From positions 372,001 to 436,000 of the forward strand of contig PYSS01000010.1 of NCBI GenBank assembly GCA_003049465.1: a stretch of DNA of 64,000 nt, in the 5' to 3' direction. Numbering within the stretch: position 1 is the stretch's first letter; each line of letters starts with the position of its first letter. This DNA is from Magnaporthiopsis rhizophila. Lineage: Eukaryota > Ascomycota > Sordariomycetes > Magnaporthales > Magnaporthaceae. The position numbers and the translations under genes were made by a program. Shown here piece after piece: positions 25,201 to 35,800 of this stretch. The notes beneath the pieces are model-generated. The model was not told the DNA's origin and did no database searches. It saw nothing but the letters and a program-made list of their open reading frames with translations.

Positions 25201-26461
25201 CTCCGCGTCAGACCTCATCGGCCAGTATGTCGGCCAGACCGCGCCAAAGGTCCTCAAGCAGCTCGACAAGGCGCTCGGCAAGGTTCTCTTCGTCGACGAG
25301 GCGTACCGGCTCGCCGAGGGCCATTTTGCCAAAGAGGCCATGGACGAGTTCGTCGACTCGGCGACAAAGGACAAGTACATGAAGAAGCTGGTCATTATCC
25401 TGGCGGGCTACACAAAGGACATCAACCGCCTCATGTCGGCCAACTCGGGCCTCACCTCGCGCTTCCCCGAGGTCATCGACTTCCGCAGCCTGGATCCTGC
25501 CGACTGCGCCGATTTGCTCACAAAGATCCTCGGCGCCGAGAAGTCCAAGGTCATGCGCCGTAACCGCGAGGCGTTGGTTGACATCTCGGTGCTCGAGGAG
25601 CCAAGGCCCGACTTCCTCGACCAGGTCCGCCGCCTGTTCTCGGAGCTCGCCGCCCAGCCGAACTGGGGCAGCGCCCGAGACGTCCAGACGATAGCCAAGA
25701 AGGTCTTCAACGTCACGGCGAACAGCATGGACATCAACGACGGCCTCAGGCTCGTGGTCAAGGAGGACACCATCATCGCGGAGCTGGAGAGCCTGCGTCG
25801 CGAGCGAGCGGAGCGCGCCAAGGACGGCGGCGGCAAGAGCATCGAATCGGCCCTTGCGAAGCTCGGCCTGGGCCCTCGTGCGCCGGCACCGGCACCAGCC
25901 CCTCCTAGTCTCACGACCACGACGGCTACGGCAACAAACACGGCCGCTAAACCCGCCTCACCGCCTCCTCCTCCTCCTCCAGAAGTCAAGAAGGAGCCGG
26001 TCATCGACCCACAAGCGCCAACGACGGCCGCAGCCGGAGACGTGGGCCGTGATGCAGGCGTCAGTGATGAGGTGTGGGCGCAGCTGGAGCTTGACAAGAA
26101 AGCCGCCCGGGAACGCGACGACGCATACCGAAAGCTCGCCAAGGACGCCGAAGACGCCGAGGCCGAGGCCCGCGAGCGGCGGCGCGAGGCCGTCGCGCGC
26201 CGGCTGGTGAAGCAGGACGACGAGCGGCGCGAGGCCGAGGAGGCCGAGGCGAGGCGGCGCGAGGAGGAGCGCCAGGCGCTCGTGCGTCGACTACTCGAGG
26301 AGGAAGAGCGGAGGCGCAAGGAGGCCGAGGTGCAGGCGCGGCTGATGAGGATAGGCAGGTGTCCGGTCGGCTATGCGTGGATCAAGCAAGAGGGCGGGTA
26401 TCGGTGCGCTGGGGGATCGCATTTCGCGTCTGATGCGGAGATTGAGCGGTACTCGTCGTGA
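19249..26461 (+). CDS. ZNFX1-like SF1 helicase fused to NFX1 zinc region and three CbxX AAA+ ATPases
   Basis: Exons 19249..20749, 20806..22245, 22326..24293 and 24366..26461 (introns 56, 80, 72 bp) give 2,334 residues. Order of parts: a ZNFX1/NFX1-like N-terminal region (1-490); SF1 helicase with P-loop GPPGTGKT (~498), LLVEEAGEILESH (~762), QHRMHPDI (~833), DNYQGEESDIV (~981) and NVLLTRARC (~1014); a Cys/His-rich NFX1-type stretch (~1063-1145, LKCGLHTCPMRCH); a charged coiled coil and Q tract (~1150-1240); then three CbxX/CfqX AAA+ modules. The modules' P-loops lie near 1330 (GNPGTGKT), 1608 (GNPGTGKT) and 1884 (GPPGTGKT), with Walker B MFIDEAYQL, LVIDEAYGL and LFVDEAYRL, and arginine-finger motifs GLPSRFP, GLSRRFP and GLTSRFP. 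A Pro-rich linker, a second coiled coil and a Cys-containing tail (GRCPVGYAWIKQEGGYRC) close the protein. All ATPase motifs look intact. ZNFX1 relatives act in RNA surveillance and silencing; the CbxX modules suggest a ring-forming remodeller. The cellular role of the fusion is unknown. Confidence 0.93.
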
Positions 26462-28690
26462 GGAGGTTGGTTTAGAAGGGGGATGTGCTGATATATGCCC
26501 GGGCTTGTGGAAATGCGCCTGCTACTATCTATCGGGTAGTGATTGTACAAAAAGGGGTGTCATATACATTGTTCATAGGGCGCTGTGGGCATTTGTTTCT
26601 AGCTTCGAGTGTCCCAATCTTGCTGTTACCAGACATGGAAGGTGGTGGGGTAGGCCCAGTCTGCGCGGGCGATCATTGGAAGGGGCCGGTCACGGAAGGC
26701 AACGGGATACGGAGGATCCCGCGAGCCTCCGGGACTGCCAGAGCGAGACCGGAGGAACGGCCTTGTAGTGATCGACGTCGTGTACGCATATTTGTTTCCT
26801 TTCATCTTCATGGGCAATTTCAAGAGGACCTTTTCCCAGATCACGATGATATTTGTTCATCACTCATAAAGCTCACCTTGCCGTACGATGAGTACAAACT
26901 CCTATCATCAAAAGGAAATAGGAAAGGAATTGAAACAGGAAAGGAATAGGAAATAGAAAAAAAGGAAACAGGATGTCGCTCACGGAGCTTTCCAGTGCCT
27001 TCCATCGACATGAAGTTCAGACTCGTACCAACAGAGGTGATATTTTTGCTAATCACGTCCTACGCTGTCTAACGCTGGTAGATTTCGGCTATTCCAAATA
27101 GCAAAACGGATGATATTTCCAACTCACGGAGTGAGCGGATCTGTCGTCAGCCAAGCCTTACGCGCATGCTGTTTTGTTGTGTTTGCGGGGGGGAAGCTGC
27201 CGACTATGTGGGCCATCTCGTCCCAGGTTTTCTACAACGGAAGCAACAGCGCTCTCTGACCCGGGTCTTGGCATGCGGAGTCCCCTCGCTCACGATGGTG
27301 ATTTGGGAGGACTCACTCTGCCTGGCACGACGTTGGGACTGGGCTGGACTTGAAATTGTCCTGCGATGCGAGCCGCGGTTGCGTTGTTTTGGCCCTTCCG
27401 TTGATGTCGATGATGGCAGATGATGTGTAAGTCTGTGCTGTGCGTGCTGCGCTGGTCCGGCAGAGACTGACCTGACCGGTGTTGTCAAAGTCTAGGGATG
27501 GATATATAAATAACTTGTTGATGCGAGAAGAACGCACGCTGCATGCAGCTGCAGGGCATTAGGAAGCTCCTGCAGGTATTTGGGATAGGTCTGTGATATC
27601 TATAGAGCCTGATGTCTATATTTAGGCAGTTACCGTGTCTGTGCCCTACCGGTCTACCTTAGATCTCTTTCGGCAAAACACCGAGGTCGAAAATATGGGT
27701 ACTAGCCGTAGTCCCGAGCGACCCTCCCCTTAATGTTGGAGGCTGTTGGCTGGGTAAAATATCTCGCTTTGCTCAAACTAGCTGTTGTCCCATGCTTTCG
27801 GATGGGACCCTCAAACGTCATCCCCAAAACCGCCCTCGCTATCGGTCATATCCGAAGAACAACTACCTAGGCAACAGAAAGCCTTGCCGCTTGTCCGAGT
27901 TGTTTGCGATTGGGAGCTGGTCAGGTTGAGTGGGAGATATGCCGTTCCGTGTTCTGTATTGCTTGATAAAAATCCTGCAGAGGGGGCATGCATGCTATTT
28001 TGGGAGGTGAGCCGTGGTCTGACTGTTTGAGACAGCTCAAGATACACAAAGTTGTGATTATAGGAAGCCGCTCCTCGATGCTATTGGCTGCCCATCGGAT
28101 GACTGGGTGACGCCGCCTTCGTCGGTATCGAAAATCTGCAACGTCACGGTCCATCGCTTTCGGACCAGCCATCGTCCGTGTCCGCCAGGCTCGGTTCGGA
28201 CGGCGAGGCTTATTGCTTGCATGACGCGCGCGCGCTCAGGCACCTACCTGCCTGCAGACAGGATACCTATGTGCCCACCCATGCTTTTTAGGGCTCGGTC
28301 TTGGCGTGTCGGGTTGGGATGGGTTGGGAAAGTTTGCTGTGACATGTGCGGCTCACTTGTTTCGTACTATTCTCATGACATCGAGATATCGTTGCTTGTC
28401 CAGTGCCGGTGAGGATGCCGTCCACCCTTGAGCGGTGAGATGATGGGGAGCGCGCCATCATCCAGACAACCGCGTTGTTTTATATAAAGTCATGCCCGGT
28501 CGATCGACTCCGGGGAATCACTGCTTCTGACGACACCTCCCTCTCTGCATTGCCAAGCCACTCTCACCTCAACCCGGCCCCTTTATGTGCGTCTGTCACT
28601 GCCGCTCTGTCAGCTGTCAGCCATCATCTCTTCTCTCCCCTTGACAAAAAGAGTGAGCAGCGAGCAGCCTACCTATCCAAGGCATCAGCC
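26462..28690. other. Spacer, no gene supported
   Basis: About 2.2 kb of lower-GC DNA between the helicase gene and the HsbA-like gene. It has a purine-rich (GGAAA-type) stretch at 26908-26975 and AT-rich DNA near 27490-27630. Short frames lack domains, signal peptides or splice support. The last 200 bases are the HsbA-like promoter. Confidence 0.5.
28481..28488 (+). promoter_or_regulatory. TATA box of the HsbA-like gene
   Basis: TATATAAA lies about 200 bp before the ATG at 28691 and is followed by CT-rich leader sequence. Motif seen directly; use inferred. Confidence 0.5.
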
Positions 28691-29554
28691 ATGTGCAGCC
28701 TCAAGACCTTCGTCACCCTCCTGGCCGCCGCCGCCAGCGTGACCGTGGCGGCTCCCACCAACATCAGCAACGGCACCCTCCCGAAGCGGCAGAACTCGCG
28801 CGACACCGTCGTCAGCGCCCTGACCAGGGTCAGCGGGTCGCTGCAGCAGCTCGACATCTCGGTCCGGGCGCTGAGCCCGATCGACGGCGGCATCTCGGCG
28901 GCGCAGCTGTTGACGGCGGCCCAGGGGGCGCAGCGGGCCACCGAGGACGCGGCGGCGCTGATCCGCACCGTCGACGACCTGTCCCTGGGCTCGGCCCGCC
29001 GGCTAGAGAACCCGGCCGACGAGATGGTGAGCCAGGTGCGCGTCACTATCAACAACCTGGCCGCCAAGAAGCCGGCCATCGAGCAGATGGGCCTGGCCGG
29101 CATCACCGCCTCCATGGTCCAGAGGCAAAAGGCGGCCGTGTCGAGCCTGAGCGACGCCTTGATGAACAAGCTCCCGCGCGCGGGACAAGAGGTGGCCCAG
29201 TCCAAGTTCGAGGTCATCAACCGCGCCCTGGACGACACCATCGCCACCTTTGCCGCCGCCGCCGCCGCCGCCCCTGCGAGGCCTGCCCAGCCCGCTGCGC
29301 CCGTTCAGCCTGTTCCTGTCCAGCCTGTCCCTGTCCAGCCCGTTCCTGTCCAACCTGTTCCCGTCCAGCCTGTTCCTGTCCAGCCTGTTCCTGTTCAACC
29401 CGTCCCTGTCCAGCCTCAGCCTGTTCTTGTCCAGCCGGCCCCCGTCCAGCCTCAGCCTGCGTTGCCTATTGCTCCCGGACAGCCTGTTCTCGCCCAGCCT
29501 GCGGTGGCTCCACCAAGGAGCTGTGACGCCCACCCCAAGGCAGCAAGGCCGTGA
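28691..29554 (+). CDS. Secreted HsbA-like cell-wall protein with PVQPV repeats
   Basis: A single exon of 287 residues. The start at 28691 gives a clear signal peptide (MCSLKTFVTLLAAAASVTVAA); an in-frame ATG at 28475 lies upstream of the TATA box and is not used. After NISNGTLPKRQ, a possible Kex2 site, comes an Ala-rich helical domain of about 150 residues (VSALTRVSGSLQQLDISVRA, AAQLLTAAQGAQRATEDAAA). This has the heptad-like pattern of hydrophobic surface binding protein A (HsbA), an Aspergillus protein that binds hydrophobic surfaces and recruits cutinase-type enzymes. The C-terminal ~95 residues are a Pro/Val/Gln repeat (PVQPV units) from 29302, with no GPI signal. Role inferred: secreted or wall-bound surface protein. 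Family assignment rests on pattern, so it is less certain than the secretion call. Confidence 0.78.
   Translation: MCSLKTFVTLLAAAASVTVAAPTNISNGTLPKRQNSRDTVVSALTRVSGSLQQLDISVRALSPIDGGISAAQLLTAAQGAQRATEDAAALIRTVDDLSLGSARRLENPADEMVSQVRVTINNLAAKKPAIEQMGLAGITASMVQRQKAAVSSLSDALMNKLPRAGQEVAQSKFEVINRALDDTIATFAAAAAAAPARPAQPAAPVQPVPVQPVPVQPVPVQPVPVQPVPVQPVPVQPVPVQPQPVLVQPAPVQPQPALPIAPGQPVLAQPAVAPPRSCDAHPKAARP
29302..29425 (+). repeat. 15-bp minisatellite encoding PVQPV
   Basis: Tandem units close to CCTGTTCCTGTCCAG, about eight in a row with third-position variation, inside the HsbA-like gene. The repeat keeps frame, so copy-number change would alter only the length of the Pro-rich tail. Confidence 0.9.
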
Positions 29555-30291
29555 CTCTAGAATGAGACGCCATGGATTTCTTGAGGGATATTCGTTTTCT
29601 TTTTGCATCTTTTGCATTTTTTTTGTATATGCGCGTAGCGGTATGATATTATGACGTCCTCCCCGTTCTTCTACAGAAATACTTCTGGTCAGGGAATTAC
29701 GCCAAAGGGTTTTCTATTGTGTTATGGTATGATATGAGAGCGTAGCGGCAAAGTTTGAACCGAATCAAGGCTTCTAATATTCGAATCGCGCCTGTGCTGG
29801 CTTCCGTTCTTGTGGGATCCATTACGGAGGGCAAAGTCGCATTGGCCGATCTGTTTGTCTCGTTGGCGCCGCCCTTCTCACCTCTAAAGGATGATGCGTT
29901 TTGGTGCAAGTGACGGCTGAATTGTTCGAGGAATCTCCGGGCCGAGATTTCGTTTATTTTCCGGGCTGCCATATTCGTTTCCTCTCGATGTTTGCTCGTG
30001 TTCCGTCTCCCAGTCAGGCCTTGCTCAACACAGGGCGCCGTCACCGTGTTGACCTGACGTCACCAGCGGCAAGTGGCTGTCTTGATAGTGACACAAAGAT
30101 CGTGTAACCCAACTCTCGCTGCTCTTCAGGGGTTTCCTCCGTGTATAAATCCTCCGTCGTACTACCTCCTTCTCCTTACAAAAACCCAACTACCAAGCCA
30201 TCGCACTAGTAACGATTAGACAAGACCTAGCCGTACAGCAGCACGCCTCCTCCGCGACCGCAGCTTCGTATCCACTCGCTTGGCCGCTGGC
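29555..30291. other. Spacer with promoter of the Fig1-family gene
   Basis: No gene is supported. TATAAAT at 30144-30150 lies about 150 bp before the Fig1-family ATG and is the likely TATA box. Confidence 0.5.
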
Positions 30292-32363
30292 ATGTCATTC
30301 TTCAGCAGCATCAAACAAGGCGAAGGTAGACTGCGAATTCCTTGTTTCTAAACAGCCAAATCACTCAGTTCCCTAGCTGACAGACTGCTCGCACAGTTCT
30401 CCGGGACTTTGTGTGGTGGGGAACCATCATCGCGCTGCTGCTCCTGAACGGTGCGTGAGTCCGCACGCCCGGATCTCGAGTGCAAACCGTGGGTCAAAAA
30501 CTGACTTGATGGGCCGTCTGCATAAGTCCTCTGCCTCGTGGGCTGCACCTCAGCAGCGCCGGGAATCCCGGATCTGTCCCTCCTGACCGTCCACGGCCCT
30601 GAGCCGAGCAGGGTTGAGCATGTCGACGTTGGGCTTTACGGTAGTATCCATCTTCCCGCCGCTCACCACTCACAGCTGACCATCTCCCGGTAACTCCCCA
30701 CAGGCCTCTGCATCAGAACCGCCCACAGCTTCGAATGCCGCACAACAGCTGGGTCCGACATCGGTGCCCTGGTCGACTCGTTCCACCCGCCGCCCAACGG
30801 CAACATCTCGCCTCAGCTGCGCCGCCTGCTCGAGACGGCGCTGCGCCTGCAGTCACGAGTCCTGGTCAGCCCGCTCCCCGGGGCGGGGATGTCCCTCGCC
30901 CTCGCCCTCATCTGCTGGTACGTCACCCGGCGCGTCGAATCGGGCGTCGACGAGAAAAAGGGGCTGCTGGCCTGGGCCAAGCGGGCCTTCTGGTTCTGCT
31001 GCGGCGCCAGCCTGGCGCTCTCGCTCGGCTCGGCGCTGTGCACGACCGTCGTGGTGGGCGCGGCCGTCTTCGTGTCGGACCTGGCGCCGGCGTCGTCGCC
31101 CGTGCTCATCGCGGCCGAGACGCGGCACGTCATCGCCCTGCAGTGGGTCCTCGTGTGCCTCGTGCTCTTCTTCATGCTGCTTGCAAAGGACAAGTGTGGT
31201 AAGTACGAGGCCCAAGCCGCCGGCGAGGATGATGTCCTGCCCACCAGGGAGCCGAAATCGCCCTCCAGCTGGGAGGACGAGTTGACTCAAGCGCTCCAGG
31301 TAAACTCCAGCAGCAGCCCAGCCTTGTCCCCGCCCCCAGTCCTAGCCCTATCACCAACGCCACCTCGGGTGCTGCTGCTGTGGACCCGTCGCCGGCTCCA
31401 TCACATCACACTCAAGCTCATGGGTATGCATCATCATCTGATTCGTCGTCCTCTGGAAAACAGGTTCACGCAGCGGAATACCGGTACGGAGCGAGGACCC
31501 GCCCGTTCGTAGCCTATTCCGGCCACGACGGCGCTCTTCAAAGCTACAATGAGACGCACATCGCCGGCGGCGGCGGAGCTCTGTTTGTCACTCCGCGTTT
31601 TCAACAACAGCCGATGGTAACGGGGGTGACCAACCCTAACTTAACAGAACGGGAACGGATCCAAGAGGTAGTAGAGCACCAGCCAGGCCCTAGCCCGGGC
31701 CGAAGAGCATCCAACCGACAGCAGCAGCAACAGCAACAACAACAGCAACAGCGGCAGCAAGCAGCCACAGCCAACCCCCACATAACTTTCCCAGCACCAG
31801 TCCGGCAACCAGCCGCCAGAGCACCAACCCCTTCCCCACCCCGACGTGCAGAGAGCCAACAACAGCCGACGGTCGCAGAAAGCCTTCAACGAAGCCGCAG
31901 CCGGGTGAGATCTCGAGATCAAGCACCAGCACCAGCATCAGCACCAGTTCCGGCCCCATCGGTCCGGTCAGCCCAAACGCAAACCTACAGCCAAACCCAT
32001 GCCCAAACTCAAACCCAAGCGGAGACCACTCCCGCACCTAGTACCAGGCGGCAGCCAAGTGGTTCGCCACAAACCAGCGGAGCACCAGCGCCAGCACCAG
32101 TAGCAGTAGCAGCAGCGGACCCGACAGAACCAGAGCCGACGGCGGCAGACCCGCTCGCTCGATACGGCTTCCCACAGCCGCTGGCCAAAGTCCTGACGCG
32201 ATCAGAGTCCGTGCAGCCGGTGACGAGGACGGCGGATGCGCTGCCGCGTTCCTTGTCCCTGTCCGCTGCCGGCAGAGGAGACAGGAACGTGACGCTTCAG
32301 CGCGAGGACAACAGGCGGGACTCCTTTTCCACGACGCGGGACTCCTGGGCAGAGTCGATCTAG
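30292..32363 (+). CDS. Fig1-family membrane protein with long Q-rich cytosolic tail
   Basis: Preferred exons: 30292..30325, 30397..30450, 30527..30640, 30704..31198 and 31300..32363 (586 residues). Four helices are seen: TIIALLLLNGVLCLVGC, MSLALALICWYVT, FWFCCGASLALSLGSALC and VIALQWVLVCLVLFFMLL. The first loop has the Fig1 signature GCTSAAPGIPDLSLL and YGLCIRTAHSFEC. Fig1 proteins sit in the plasma membrane and support calcium influx and membrane fusion in mating fungi; that role here is inferred from family. The tail of ~340 residues is disordered, rich in Ser, Pro, Ala and Gln, with a Q tract at 31719-31758. A second in-frame splice, donor 31300 to acceptor 31463, would give 565 residues with a different juxtamembrane segment. 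The first exon encodes only 11 residues. Confidence 0.82.
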
Positions 32364-32838
32364 TAAGCGCCGGGAGCGTGATCGGGACACGGAACTCCCA
32401 AAAGATAAAGGCAATGAATGATGGTCTGGCAGTTTATTCGTTGTTTTCATTTACATCTTGATATTTGTCCGGTAGCGTCTAGAAATGGAACCCTCTTCCC
32501 GACACTTCTAAGCACACTTCTAAGCCCCAGGAAACCACCTCGTGTTTATGCACCGTCCCGTGAGATGTCATATAAAAAGGGTATAGCTCAGTAGCGCGTG
32601 GAGGAATGACAAAACGAAATAGCAAACGCCGCCCGATGCTGCAACAGAAAACATAAGATAATTATTTACGGGAAGACAAAAAGCGCCCGTTTTTGTTACC
32701 GCCCCAAATGCACCAATTCCGTCGACCACCCGAGCCATGGCCCCTGTCGCCTTGTATCCAAAAAAGGGAGGTGGTAAGGTAGAATCGATCTTGTCAAAAT
32801 GGACGAGACAAGAATTGCTGTGGCTGTGTTTACGAATA
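32364..32838. other. Spacer between convergent genes
   Basis: 3' flanks of the Fig1-family gene and of the mitochondrial RNA polymerase gene. No coding or RNA feature seen. Confidence 0.6.
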
Positions 32839-35800
32839 TCACGAGAAAAAGTAGTCGCTCGACTTTAGTCGTGTGACGTCAAATGTTCCCTGAAAAGACG
32901 GATCCCTATCAGTAGCCAAACCTAGTCGCGAGTCTGTACAGGGAGCAAGGGGGTCCCTACCTTCTTGGGAAGCGGTGGGAAGGTCAGAGGCATCCACAGC
33001 GAGATGTATTCGGAAGACTCGGACCTCTTCTTTTCGGGAAAGTTCTGAGGGTTCATGGCAACGTCGAACCCATTGGTCCCCATGAGCGCCTGTATGCGCT
33101 TCATCCCCTCCTCCGAAAAGTCGGTAGCGATCTCGGGACCAGACTTCTCAGCAGACCCCTCGGTGGACCCTCCAGTAGATGCCTCGGCAGCGTCGGCGGT
33201 AGAGTCATCGACATCGTCCTCAGGGGCGGCGGCAGAGGCTTTCATGGCGTCCTTCTGAGCCTTGAGCACGTCCTTCTCGATCTGCGCGTGTTCGGCCTCG
33301 GGAACATTGCCTAGCGAGAACTGCTCAACGTCCTCCATCTCCGTCACGTCCTCGACGGCCGTCACAGACTCCAAAATGGTACTTGGCGTCTCCATGGCCA
33401 TGCCACGAGCCACTTCGGCCGGGTCTTCAGACCTCAGCAGGTCCTGTCGCTTCTTTTCCAGCATGAGCTCCTCCACAAGGCTAAAGCCCGTCTTCTTCCG
33501 CCAAGACGTGATCTGGGCAGTCCCCGGGGATCCGTGCTTGATCTTGGCCATGTAGATGGATCCGCCGTACCGGGCCTCGAACTCGGCGGCCAGGCGGGCG
33601 ATGACGTCCTCCGAGTGGATGCGGATAAAGGCGTCGCGCAGGACGCGGCTCATACGCCCGACGTCGGCGGCGTGCGTCCAGAACGAGTCGTGCACTGCGG
33701 CAAAGGTCATGCCCAGCTCGCCACACTCGAGGGCTGACAACATCATGTGGCTGGCGTCGAGCGAGTGGATGAAGTTGGGCGGGAAGGCCTGCAGCTGCTT
33801 CCGGCGGTTGACCGGATCCGAAGCCTCGGGCGTCTTGAGCGCCAGCGTCTGCAGGCACGTGTTGATGAGGCGCACGCCCGTGAGCCTGTACGGCTGCACC
33901 ACGGGCATGCGCAGCGGCGTGGTCCAGATGATGGTCGAGCGGAACTGGCTGAGGATATCGTCGGGTGTGAGCGCCGACTTCTTCTTGCCTCCCTTGGCGG
34001 CCGCTCTTCCCCTGGGGCCGGCCAGGAGCTGCTCCTCGGGAAACTCGGCCGCCAACTGCTTCAGCTGCTCTGGCGTGATGGCGCGGCAGACACGGCCGCC
34101 GATCTCGCCGAGCCACGTCTGGATCTCGTGCGCGCCGCCGAACATCTGCGACAGCGCGCCAAATATCTTCATGGCGATGTACGACGACAGAATGATGGGC
34201 TCCACGCCTGCCTGCTCGGCCAGGTCGGGGTAGAGGGCGTCGAGCTGCTTCTGCACCTGCTTCTTGGCTCCAGCAAAGGTGACGCCGTACACGTTGGTCA
34301 TGACCGTCTGCTTGACCACCTTGCGCTTGATTTTGCCGTCGAGCGCCTTAGCCATGAAGTTGCCCGCCTCGGCGTCCTTTGCCAGGGCCTCGCTGACCAG
34401 TTCGGCCACGGCCGAGTACACGTCCGCCGGCCTCTCCCCCGGCTCCAGGTTGACCTGGCGCGCGCCCCACTCGTCACCGCCAAGCGCCGCGTAGTGCTGG
34501 AGCCCGTTGCACGTGCCGTCCTGGTGCACCGGCAGATGCGAGACAAACTTGGTCGCATCGGGCGAGTCGAAGGCCGCCTTGAGCTCGAAGCACGTAGCAA
34601 GGCACTGCCAGGGGTCCTCGCCCTGCAGCCACCACCGACGGCCCGTCATGGGGTTGGTCGCCGAGTCCATGATGTTGTCGAGGTTGTCCATGGCGAACTT
34701 TTCTCGCTCGCGCAGGCTCGCCTTGTCGAAGCCGAACACGTTGGCGAGGTGGACCTTGAGCCACCGGAAGCCGTCCTCTCCAAGCTCCTTGCCCTTGGCG
34801 AAGAGCATGAGGCCGCGCACGTGGTCGGCTCCCATGTGGTTGAAGTAGGTCGGCAGGGGATACGCTCTGCCCCGAAAGTCGACGTTGTGCGGGAAGTAGA
34901 TGGTCTGGTCCCTGACCGCTCTGGCGATTTCGAGCTGGAAGTTCATGAAGCAGCGCACACCGTGCAGCGAGGACTTGAGGTTCTCGGCCATCTTGACCGC
35001 ATTGAGCCACTTCCGCCGCGCAATGGGGTCTTCGGTCGCCACGGGCTCCTCGGGCACTGGGATTTTGGGATCGAGGGGCGGGATGTTGGCCAGGGCCTCG
35101 CCCGAGTTCCACACATCCAGCATGACGCTAAACACGTTCTTGTTGATCTTCCAGGCCGTCTTGCCAAGAGAATCGAGCCCCTTCAAGATCTGCTCCATAT
35201 GACCGTTGGCGATGGCGGCCTCGGTGTATATCTTTTGATCCTTTTCTCCCGGCTTGACGCGGACGATGTGGGCGGGGCTCTCAACAAAGCCGCCCTTGTC
35301 GAACCGGGTCCAGGGCTCGGGCTCGCACACCATGGGCAGATGGCGTGCGAGAAAGTCGCCCCGGGGCTCCCTCTTCAGCATCTCCACGAGGGTCTTGTTG
35401 ACGACAAGCACTCCGATCTTTTTGCCCCTCTTGTACTGCTGGTTGTGGACAAAGGCAGGCTGAGACTCCGAGACCAACGAGCCGGTCTCCGGGTGTTCCT
35501 TGACCACGGTGATCTTGGCCGTGTCGATGATGCCCTGGAGCAGCGCGGCTCCCACGTGGTACTTGATCCCCACAGGCCAGCGCTCTGCCGAAGGGTCTTG
35601 CGAGTAGAGAGCCTCAACGCGGGCCGTGGGCTGGACCGGGGCCTCCTCCACCCCTTCTCCGGGCTTGGCTGCTGGCTGCGCCGCCTTGGCTTTGGCGGCC
35701 TTGGCTGCCTCCTTCCGTTTCTTGGCCTCAGCCTCGTCGCGGCGTTGAATCCTGACGTCCTCCTCCGCGGCAGAGCCTAGGGACCTGACCAAGCTGTACA

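Noticed and set aside
26908..26975. Purine-rich tract considered as a third copy of the MITE-like element
   Set aside because: It resembles the internal pyrimidine tract of copy 2 in reverse, but neither the GCGATACACC ends nor the GGCCGGGGTTAC block is present.
28475..28690. In-frame upstream ATG of the HsbA-like gene
   Set aside because: It precedes the TATA box and would hide the signal peptide.
33747..35780. 677-codon open frame antisense to rpo41
   Set aside because: A shadow of the polymerase coding sequence with no recognisable domain.
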